This document shows, in pieces, positions 1 through 9,010 of a stretch of DNA of 64,000 bases. The DNA lies in NCBI RefSeq assembly GCF_003369915.1, contig NC_046677.1:18866913-18930912 (forward strand), in the 5' to 3' direction. The notes beneath the pieces were generated by a model. It was not told the DNA's origin. It ran no database searches and worked only from the letters and a program-made list of their open reading frames with translations. A program made the translations under genes and the position numbers. The DNA comes from Drosophila miranda (taxonomy: Eukaryota > Arthropoda > Insecta > Diptera > Drosophilidae). How positions within the stretch are numbered: the first letter of the stretch is position 1; each line of letters begins with the position of its first letter.

Positions 1-1420
1 CCTTTGGTTTTTTTTTTATTCACAGGCAAACGTGGCGGCGTCTGATCTAAAGGTTTTTCCGTACTTTCATTGTTGTTATTAGCTGAATCAGCTCCTGAAC
101 AATATATTTTATTATTCTCAGACAATGTAAAGCGACGATGTATCGGATCGAATTGAGTTTCTATAATAGCCTCAGAGTCATATAAATCTTTTATATCCAG
201 ATATTCTTCTTCAGTCTTCTTCAGCAAAGATTCAGGATAATCTACAGCTTCTGCCCAGCCATTGTCGCTATAATCGATAGACAAATAATTACTGGGTAAT
301 TTTTCCTTTAGTACGTGTTTTTCGAAAGGCGAATTACGACCAACGTTCTTTGATGGTTCTCTTTGACCGGCAGTGGTCGCATTAACATCCCGAGGGTCTC
401 GTCGACCTGGGGAGTTTTGAAATTCAGTCATTGGCAGTTTTCGGTTACTTGTGACTGACGGAAGATTCGAAACTTTTTTAGTTCCACGGTTATAAAAATA
501 TGAAAAATAGTGTTCGTAGTGCTGGTTTGTCGTATGATAAGGCGTAGGTACTTCTGATCTGCAATATATATAGAAAAGAAAGTGTTATTAATTTCATAAA
601 ATTAATATATAATAGAGAATTTTGCAAGTATCATACAGTATATGTATAAGGAAGAGTATACAGGTCATATGTATATGTGGTTTTTATGTTTGTAAATGTG
701 TATGCATTCAAGAGGTTTACTTTTACTCGACAACATATTTCTTGTTTTGGATTTTTCAGACGTATTTTAAGTGGACTTTTCCCAACGAAATACTACTGTG
801 TGCGTGTATTAGAGGAATGTAATTACAAGCAGGACAATAACAGAAAATGAATTTCAAAATTACAGTATAGATTCCCATGTTGGTTCTGGCGATGGAGAAT
901 TCTGGCCGTTATCTCTATCTGGGATATTTTCCAGATAATCAGTTCTACGAGTTGTTCTTGCTTTCCAGTTCTTTTGTTCCTGTTCCGCGAAAATATCTGT
1001 TTTTAGCACCCTTGGCTCATCGTTGCCGGCGACATATTCACGCATGTTGTGCTGTGTACCATTTAAATATTCTTCTGCTTGACGAACTGGCTGGTAGATG
1101 TATCCTCGACTCTTGTTTGATAACGCCACACCGATATTACTTCGTTGATCGGCAGCACAGCACGCAGAATCGAGCGCCCAATGGCCAGGTGTCTGACGGT
1201 AGTTCGATCTGGATATTTTCTTGAGAACGGCCTCCTTTGTAGATTCTTGGTTTGATGGCAGATTTTGATTTTGCCGGCTCCAGCTAGGACCACTTACGTT
1301 TGCGTTATTGTAATAATTAAATGTATTGTCCACACTACTGTAATGCGGTGCTGATTTTTCTTTCTTGGTACTTTTGTTGTTATTTGAATTTGTCAAGTAA
1401 TAATCGCTTTTGTTATGCAT
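1..1420 (-). CDS. Uncharacterised Asn/Ser/Lys-rich protein gene, 3' part outside the window
   Basis: Two coding exons are visible on the minus strand: 1420-864 and 558 to the left edge. The donor at 863-862 (GTAATT) and the acceptor TTGCAG before 558 join in phase 2, and the joined frame stays open for about 370 codons to the window edge, so this is coding rather than chance. The first visible exon begins MHNKSDYYLT and has an in-frame TGA four codons upstream. The product is hydrophilic and low in complexity (Asn, Ser, Lys, Tyr, Glu), with no membrane segment and no domain I recognise; it looks intrinsically disordered. The last visible part (TPPRLPVNKKKTK) is basic. A better start may lie at 1894, but no splice in the right phase links that exon, so the true 5' end is unresolved. 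Confidence 0.65.
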
Positions 1421-1783
1421 GTCGAATTGTAGTCATATAGTTATGAGGCGAAAGAAAACGTGTACATAACCACGTAGGAGCAATAGTCTGTCCTTTGATG
1501 CCGTAAATCAATACATGTATGTTTTATGCGCATATTTTTTTCCCCTAAAATTAATTAATGTGAATGATTTATTGGAACATATATAGATATTTTTTTGGTT
1601 TAAAGATATCTAAGAATCAAATAATGTAATAACATCGCCAATAATATCATCAATGTACAATTAGCACAAATGTATGTACACCAAAATTTAGATGTACATA
1701 TGTTAATTGATAATTTTGGTTACCATTAAGTCTCGAAGTCATCGATTCCATACTATAAACAGGTCAAATATACAAAAACTTAC
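1421..1783 (-). other. AT-rich gap, possible intron
   Basis: This stretch lies between the possible first exon (1784-1894) and the exon starting at 1420. It contains TTTGATTCTTAG and TTAATTTTAG acceptor-like sites on the minus strand, but neither opens a frame that reaches the next exon. Nothing else is recognisable. Confidence 0.4.
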
Positions 1784-1894
1784 TTGATTGCAAATATGTG
1801 ACCTTATCTTTTGCTGTGTGCCACCGTGTAGAAGAACTTTGATAGACACCGCGCTTTTGCTTGCTGTGGTAATTCTTTTAGGCACTCCACTCAT
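1784..1894 (-). CDS. Probable first coding exon of a minus-strand gene (37 codons)
   Basis: An ATG at 1894 opens a 37-codon frame beginning MSGVPKRITTASKSAVSIK and ending exactly at a strong donor, CAA|GTAAGT, at 1784/1783. The DRE-type promoter motif lies about 300-380 bp upstream on the same strand, which fits a housekeeping gene start. It is probably the 5' exon of the gene at 1-1420. However, the donor is phase 0 and I found no convincing phase-0 acceptor in that gene's next exon, so a missed intermediate exon or a separate gene is possible. Confidence 0.45.
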
Positions 1895-2194
1895 CTATAT
1901 ACATGTGTATGTATATAGGTCAATAGCATATATTTTAAACAAGGTTGCAGATCCAACCTAAAAACACGAGGATACAAAATTAGAACGGTAGTCTGACAAA
2001 TGAATGTAAACTTACCTAAATTATATTATTCGACACTAAAGAAAAGTCTGTAGGAAATTGTAACTAATTTTCAATATTTTTGTTTAATAAATGCTCTGTA
2101 AGTAACGAATTTTTCCAAAATTCTATAAATCAAAAATTCCGCACACTATGAAAAAAAAAATTGAACTAATAAATTAGGAAGAGGTGGGAAAAAA

Positions 2195-2275
2195 ATCGAT
2201 AGGGCTATCGATACTATCGATGGTTGAAAAATGAGCCGACCGTCGATTGTTTCGGTTCACCATCGATAGTATCGA
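2195..2275. promoter_or_regulatory. DRE-like (TATCGATA) cluster in an inverted repeat, candidate core promoter
   Basis: Four ATCGAT cores occur in about 75 bp, including a perfect DREF site TATCGATA at 2206-2213. The sequence TCGATACTATCGATGGT at 2208-2224 is matched by its reverse complement at 2259-2275, giving a 17-bp arm with a 34-bp loop. DRE motifs mark housekeeping core promoters in Drosophila. The likely target is the minus-strand gene starting near 1894. Confidence 0.5.
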
Positions 2276-3691
2276 GCGGGAAAATTTAACATTGATATTG
2301 TATACATATTTTTTGAAACATATTGTTGAACTTCGCACTTTTATACAGGAGGAGTTCAGAAGGAATGGGGAAGATTTTTAAGCACAAAATTGTTCACCTA
2401 ATCAAATAATTATGGCTCTTGTGAGGTGCTTTTGTACACACATAATATATGCATGTATGTACATAAGCGTTGGTGTACTGAATGGCATATGTATTTCCAT
2501 GTAATTTCTGAGCGGAAAACTGTTTTTAGGTTCAAGCATGGTAAATAATATAAATATATCAATTTTATATGAATATTTCATTCATATTTTAATATTTTTG
2601 TCGAATTGTTTATTTATACCCTTTTCCCACACAGCTCATCTCAGGGGAACGGTGGGAATTTTGACAGATGTGAAATCTCGATTTCCACTGGCACCGTTCA
2701 CCATCACCAAAGAGCTGCTGATGAGTATAGAACAACAAAGTTTCGGTCTAAATTATAAAATTTAAGCGATTTTAAATAAGTAAATGTCCTGCATCGAATT
2801 TTGAGTTCAAATGACCATGGAGTTCTTTTTGTTCACAAATTGTGTTATAACAGCCATATAGCCGAGTTAATAAAGCTAAGGATGTTTTAGCGTTCATCAA
2901 GCGTTGGTCCAAGGAGTTTGATTCGATTCCTTCAAGACCTATCCGTACTTTTCGCCCTATATGCTTACCCTTATGTGGGTCAACTACGCCCAGCATGAAC
3001 TTTTTAGGGTTATGTGCCATAATTATAATTCCCTTTGCTTTTACGCTTTTACTTTCTTCATCGCCCTTTCTCCATCTTCATCATCTTTCCAATCGGGAAA
3101 GCAGAAGACACATCTACACCGACCGTCATAGCAAGCACAAGTTCAGGCGTCTGGCACAGTGGCTGTCTTCATAGCATTACAGATAAAACAAGTAGAGTAC
3201 TATATCAAAATCTTTTTGTTGCAGTGACTATTTGAATCAATCGAGTTACGCCTCTGAAGAAGCTCAGTGGTTCAGCATTTACCACCACCTGAATTTAGCA
3301 TGTTTGTAAATTTTTTTCTTTCTTCCTCTTCTTCTTCTTAACTAGCGCGCTAAAGCTTTTCTCCCGGATGTATATTGGTCGAGTCCTTGGCTTCTATGTT
3401 TGCTATGTGATTTGAGCTTCCACTGAACGTTGCGGTTAATGTTGTTGTTGCTGCGATGGCAGTAGTTAAGGGGGGTCATTGTACTTCTTATTGCTAGAAG
3501 GCACACTTACAATCCCATGACGTTTAAGAAACAGTAGGCAAAGAGGTAGGGCAAGAAAGTGCTCTTTGGCCTTCGGTGGTCAGGTGAGCAGACTTTCTCA
3601 TCAATAATTTTATTATCTTTTTAAAATTTTTCAAAGTCAAGAAAAATTAAGTCACACATCTTTACGATTTGAAAATGGAAAACAATATTTT
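2276..3691. other. Intergenic stretch with unrecognised open frames
   Basis: It holds an 82-codon ATG frame on the minus strand (3020-2772, beginning MAHNPKKFMLGVVDPHKGK) and a short plus-strand piece at 2632-2765 (ending LLMSIEQQSFGLNYKI). I recognise neither; both could be remnants of genes or transposons. Part of the second (2639-2665) recurs inverted at about 46290-46320. The region 3300-3350 is pyrimidine-rich. Confidence 0.35.
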
Positions 3692-6288
3692 TTATTTGCA
3701 TCCAAAATGAGTTTTTATAAATTTTCTTCTATTGCTATGTTCCCCAGGCATTGATATCCCATTTAAAGAATTGAATGATTTAAAAGGAGAAATGCTGATT
3801 TCCGTATCTAAGGAGTAAAGTTGTTCTTATTATAAATATATATAAAACTCGAAGTTTGAAAATATTATCTTACCAATGCTGGGATCCGACCAATCCATTG
3901 CCATATTATGGAGTATAGCTAGAGCAGTAATTGTTTGCTTTGCTGAACCGAAAGATCCAAATACTTCACTGCCGAGAATACCAAATCGAAACATCAATAT
4001 ATTAAGGCATTTTCTTGCAGACGCATATGTAACCGAATGGGCATGGTTATAAAGCTCTTCCGCTAGACTTTGTGGAAGCTTCACAGGAGTAAAGAGGCAA
4101 GAAGAACAGGAAAACGATTCATTTCCCAATAGTATACGCCCACGAAATTCGTTTTGTTCGAACCGCTCCTTTATTTTTGATAAAGAGAACATTTTTGTAT
4201 CGGTGATTAGAGAAACTTCTTCTACCAGTCGTATATCCAAGTCTCTTATTTTATGGTCCGCATCACAAACAAGTTGCATATGAACAACCTCTCTAGCGTT
4301 CTCTTGGGATTGCCTTACATCATGAACTCGAGGATCTTTTGATTGAAATCTTACTCTTGTCTGTAGGAGTGTACCAATCACTTGCGGCATATTTGCCAAT
4401 TCTTGAAACGAACGCATCATTCTTTCCTTTTCGGAAAGTGTTGCAGGCATTCTTATGTAGCGCGATGCTTTCGATGATAACACCGAAGCAATGCGTCGAG
4501 TGATTTTTTTCAACGTTCTTAAGCTTACACCATGCGCCATTGCCGTCAATTTGGGATGCTGTTGAAAAAAAAATGCATATATAGGTCATATATTGTACAA
4601 CTTAGCCCACTCTGCTTACGTCTGCCATAGCTTCATGAGGCCTGTTACAAGTTATAATTCGACTTATGTATTAAGAAGCTAGTTTTAATGTAATGTAAAC
4701 AAGTATGGAGGGCGTTGTTGAAATGGTGTTTCAAATTGTTGATTTCATTTGATGTCACTTCCTACCAAATTAAGCTGAAGACTTGCAAAGTGTAAAAATA
4801 GGATTTGCGGACATTTTGGAAGCGCTCCAGATTGATAAGGGGGGTGCTTTTTAGCCCACCACTGGTCATGCTGTGCTGCTGTGAGAGAAATAATTGAGCA
4901 ATTCGTGGACATTAATATGACGTCCATCAATAAGAATTTCATTGATCCCTTCATGTTAAAAAATGTGGGTTTGTATTGGATTGGGAGCAGAAAAGGTCGT
5001 GCAAACTTTTGTAACCAATTTGATTGAGTGTGATAACACAGGAGTCTGTCTATTTTATAGTCTCTGAGAACTAGGCGTCAAAAAAGACGGACAGACGCAC
5101 ATTGTCATTGCTCTATCGACTATTGATGCTGATCAAGAATATATCTACTTTATAGGGTCGGAAACGCTTTTTTCTGGACGTTACACATATGCACTTTTAC
5201 CTCAAGTCTAATACACCCTTTTATACATTCTTTTTTTTCTATATTTGAAGAAAGCCCATTCAGTATTTGATAAGTCAATTCTTGCAGGAAAGAAATTCAA
5301 TTAATTTTTTTATCCCCATATAAATTAATACAATTAATCAGCCAGGCTCTGGTTTGCACTTACTTTTGCGAACAATTCTTCAGTGAATATATATTTTTTT
5401 AGATTTCATAGATTCGATTTAAGCTGTATACAATAATATATCAATATATGAATAAAAAAAAAATAAGCTTAATACAACTTTATGTAACAAAAATTAATTT
5501 TGTTAGCCTGAAAAAAAATATAAACGCACTCAAAGTTGTAATCGGTAGATCTAATAAGTTATCTAAATATTCCTTTCAGTAGCCGTACTATAATAGTCTG
5601 GTCCGAATTGGAAAAATCTGTTGTAGTCAGATTAAAATAAGATCAATTTGTTCGATGTGTTATTATGAATAGTTTCCACGACACAAGGTATGGGGATGCT
5701 TGACCCATTCGGATGTGGGTCCAATACATTGGATACTTTAATTGCTTACATACATATGTCTGTTTGTATGTACACATCTTCAGGAATACATACCTCAGTT
5801 CCACCCCAAAATCGAATCGCAGATAAAATTTGCAGGTCTATAGGTACTTGCTCTCTTTCCATTGGTTCATAACAATCAATCTCGAGGTCATCCCGAACAA
5901 TCTCAATAATACGGCGAATGTTTTCCTTGGTGTACCGATATTTTTGTCGGAATTGGTGTTCGTTTAGATGAAATAGCGGGTTAAATCGTTTATGCTGTTT
6001 CCTACTTGAACAGTTAACCGTTCTTTTAATTATATCTGGTGAGAACGGAAATCTTCGAAAGTTTTCGACGTATTGAAAGTCTTTTAAAGACCGTTCAAAT
6101 GATTCTATATCTTTCATATTTTCTGTCAACTTTTCAAAGTTTAATTTTAGGGGTCCTTCATTCAGTGTGACCGTGGACTTATTAATAAAATACAGTCGTC
6201 TAACCATAAGAAATATACCAACACACTTTCCCTTTATTTTTAAATATACCGTCACAGTATGAAACACAAACTTTCCAAAACGTTCCAT
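3692..6288 (-). CDS. HARBI1/PIF-like domesticated transposase gene
   Basis: Three exons (6288-5794, 4558-3874, 3807-3692) with consensus splice sites and consistent phases encode 431 aa without interruption. The start ATG at 6288 is followed by a HARBI1-type N-terminal region and then a DDE_Tnp_4-like fold (MQLVCDADHKIRDLDIR, IKERFE, LLGNESF, YNHAHSVTYASARK, ALAILHNM) ending RKFIKTHFGCK. Aligned by eye to HARBI1, the first catalytic Asp (VIDCTH region) is replaced in GTLLQTRVRF, the second Asp is kept (ITDTKMF), and the Glu is Ala (YASARKC). Loss of catalysis with an intact spliced frame argues for host domestication, as described for the Drosophila PIF-like genes (DPLG1-7). I see no terminal inverted repeats. 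Intron 1 is 1,235 bp and contains a DINE-1 piece. Function is unknown; DNA binding is likely by family. Confidence 0.85.
5020..5235 (+). repeat. INE-1/DINE-1 mini-Helitron fragment in intron 1 of the HARBI1-like gene
   Basis: It carries the DINE-1 core TGATGCTGATCAAGAATATA followed by GGGTCGGAAACGCTT and the GTTACACATATGCA tail. The core matches, in reverse, the D. melanogaster INE-1 sequence TTGATCAGGATCAATAGCC. Confidence 0.8.
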
Positions 6289-6790
6289 TTTCGTTATGTA
6301 ATTCGGTCCGTTTTGACAAACCTTTTCATCGGAATTTTGTAAACTACGGAATTATTTTGGGAACCCCGCACATCCGCTATATTATCATGCCAAATAATCC
6401 ACTTTGGCTCTATTATTTAATGGTTGCAAAATACTAATAATAAAAAAGTATCTAGTATGTATATTTAAATAGGAATAGGAATTTATGATAGAATTTCGGA
6501 AAGTCAAAACCTTACGGACCATCCCAAAAATTAATGGTGGATAGTGGTCAGTGTGAATAGGATTATATGTAAAGCAAGGCGGGAGCCTGAGCAATAAAGA
6601 GGCAAATGAAAAAAAGGCTATAAAACAACGGTTGTGTTTTAATAAATTGTTATACTTATTAAATGGTATAGAAGTTACTTACTTGTAATCATCAAAATTT
6701 ATTCTAATAAGTATGCGTTGACAGACTGTGCAAATTTGACAAAAGAATGCCAGAAGTGCAAGAGTAAAGATCTTATGTCTGATCACGAAA
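6289..6790. other. Upstream region of the HARBI1-like gene, nothing recognised
   Basis: AT-rich sequence immediately 5' of the HARBI1-like start. It presumably holds that gene's promoter, but no clear core-promoter motif stands out. Confidence 0.3.
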
Positions 6791-7625
6791 AGAAAAACGT
6801 GGAAACTAAACCAATATTCCTATGGCCTGCTGGTTGGTTTACAGAGCCGAATGCTTTACTGAAGTCGATGGAAGTCTGCAAATCCATAAGTTTCCTGGTA
6901 AGACTTTAATGATTACAGAGATAAACACTAATACATTTGTTGTATTTGATCGTCGCCTTATAAATCCATGCTGAGCTGGAGTATAAGTGATTTGCAGAGA
7001 TGTTGCAAGTGGGATGGACTGCAGTACCTGTAGGAAAACAGAAAATTCTTTACCGCGAAACAGGTTCTTGGCTTACCAAGTAAAGCGCCGCTCCTAGCCA
7101 AAGTAAACCAAAGCGTTGAACTGTAGTTCAAACTCAAGAGTTTTCTCGTTCCCACAAGTCACTATTCTGACTCCCTAACACCACTTAATGACTTTAAACT
7201 CACATACAACAGGGTTGTCTGCGAAAACACGGGCTCCTTCAGTAGGCCAGCGCCCAGTATATTTGATTCCGCCGTCAGCCAGTCGACGTCCGAGATCTTC
7301 ACCTCCGGATGACCGCGGTCGATGATGGATGCCTGCAGCTCAGGCGTCGTTCTAAGGCTGGCCACACCTTGGGTTGACCCTTTTTAACTTGGAAGCTTTT
7401 GTAGAGTCATCCGTTCTCTGCAGCTTGAAACTTGGATGCCGGCCAGTCGAGGGACCAATAAAGACGAAGCTTCCGCATCTGGTTCCCGGTTCCAGAACCT
7501 CTAAAGCCTCTTTCTGTTTCTGGCATTCTACGAGTTATCAGACAAGCAATCCACTACCTCGGGTTGCCTGTTGCAGTTACAGGATATTGACGCCGAGGGG
7601 CATGCCCTACCTTCTGCTGTACTAG
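6790..7625 (-). mobile_element. Decayed non-LTR retrotransposon pieces
   Basis: On the minus strand 6885-6800 encodes DFSKAFGSV, the conserved reverse-transcriptase block DFSKAFDSVNH of jockey-type LINEs. It matches the better preserved relic at 40200-40977 at DNA level. Further right (7365-7162, minus) a frame with IIDRGHPEVKISDVDW resembles the start of the DUF4780 region of LOA-type ORF1 proteins; that assignment is tentative. Stops and frameshifts break both. Confidence 0.5.
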
Positions 7626-7626
7626 A

Positions 7627-7705
7627 CTCATCTCAGCCGTTTATCAATAGATTTTTACAAAAAATACCTTTACCGACGACGAATTATTAGTTCGTTAAAC
7701 ATCAA
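7627..7705 (+). repeat. Isolated relic of the 243-bp satellite monomer
   Basis: The stretch CAGCCGTTTATCAATAGATT and the following 35 bp align with the satellite segment TAGCCGTTTATCTATAGATT with about 80% identity by eye over some 53 bp. It is a single partial copy more than 52 kb from the array. Confidence 0.65.
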
Positions 7706-7709
7706 TTAA

Positions 7710-8234
7710 GTATATAAAACATATGACAAAATTTTTTGAAAACACGTTAGAACGTTAATGAGCCGTTTTGGCTAAAAACGCAGAAGTGAGTGCCTGATAG
7801 TTGTGGTTTGGTTATAGTATAGTGTATACCGAACCACATTATTTTCTGTATAATTTACAAAAAAATTTAAAGAATGCATATTACTTTATTTTTCACTTAA
7901 AACTATGAAAAAAACACAAGCATTTGAATAATTGGCTGGTTTAATTGGTTTAATTACTCTGATTTTAATTACATATATTGGCCGTACAATACACGAAAAA
8001 TAAAATGAGGGTTAGCTAAGAGTTTCATATACAACAATTTTTCTAAACAGAGCTTTGTCACGCAATTGTCTTGAAAATGTACCCTTTCCCACGTCTATGT
8101 ACTTTATATATATTGTATCTTTTTTAATTCTCCGGTTATTCGTTAAGGTAAAACCATTAAGTCTGGTCATAAAATAGTAAAAAAAATAATTTCAAACATT
8201 TTTAGTGAAACTCTAAACAATTGAAACAGTGACG
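7710..8234. other. AT-rich intergenic sequence
   Basis: No gene, no known repeat core and no long open frame are visible. Confidence 0.3.
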
Positions 8235-8640
8235 ATGTAAAAACGAGGTGGAACGTTTAGTCACTGCTACGTTCTTTTCAAAATTGTGGACGCCACACAT
8301 TTTCGTCCTTTGTGTGGGCGGGAGAGGGCGGGGAAAATTTTTGAAACAAACTTGATTCAGTGAGTATAAATACAGAAATTTCGTTTCTCTGGCTCTTATA
8401 GTCTTTAAAAACTAGGCGTCAAACAAGACGGACAGACGGATGGACGGTCAGGCTAACAAACAGACATAGCTCAATTGACTCGGCTATTGATGCTGATCAA
8501 GAATATATACTTTATGAAGTCGGAAACGTTTCCTCCTGAGCGTTACACACATGCATTTTTGAGTAGGTTAGGTTAGGTTAAGGCGGTAGCCGGGAGGGGG
8601 GGGGGGGGGGGGGGGCATTTTTGAGTATCGGCTTACAAAA
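8235..8640 (+). mobile_element. DINE-1 copy interrupted by a micro-LINE insertion
   Basis: The DINE-1 parts appear in order: 5' GGAACGTTTAGTCACTGCTA, the CGTCCTTTGTGTGGGCGGGA block, the ACTAGGCGTCAAACAAGACG block, the TTGATGCTGATCAAGAATAT core and the GTCGGAAACGTT tail. At 8566-8614 a 49-bp LINE 3' tail is inserted (GGTTAGGTTAGGTTAAGGCG then a poly-G run). It is flanked by the 13-bp duplication GCATTTTTGAGTA at 8553-8565 and 8615-8627. Confidence 0.85.
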
Positions 8641-9010
8641 TTTATGAAATTAACAGATCGAAAGGGATTTTGAATTGAATTTGAGTTTGAATTATGGAGC
8701 CGGAGCACGAAACAAAATTATAAAGACCGGACCTCAAAGGAGGTCAAACAGGAGCACCAATTTTTCCGTTTTCAAAAATAAATAGGAATATTTTTGCGGA
8801 AGTGAAAACCGGGGCATGCGTGAATGTATGTGTCTATGCTAATCCATTTGGGATGTGCGTTGATGGGTCGCTTGGACAAAATCCGATTTTTGTATACATA
8901 TACATACGTATGTTCATATAAATAAATTTGTATGATTTCTATCTTACAGTATGACTGTTTAATACATCAACTATTGACAATATACGTGCGGCTGACATAG
9001 GTTTCAAGAA

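Noticed and set aside
4745..4954. 69-codon minus-strand frame in intron 1 of the HARBI1-like gene
   Set aside because: It lies inside a well-supported intron and does not match any part of the family.
8566..8614. GGTTA repeats as telomere-like sequence
   Set aside because: Drosophila telomeres lack such repeats, and the same GGTTAGGTT motif is the 3' end of the LOA-type LINE, here with a target duplication.
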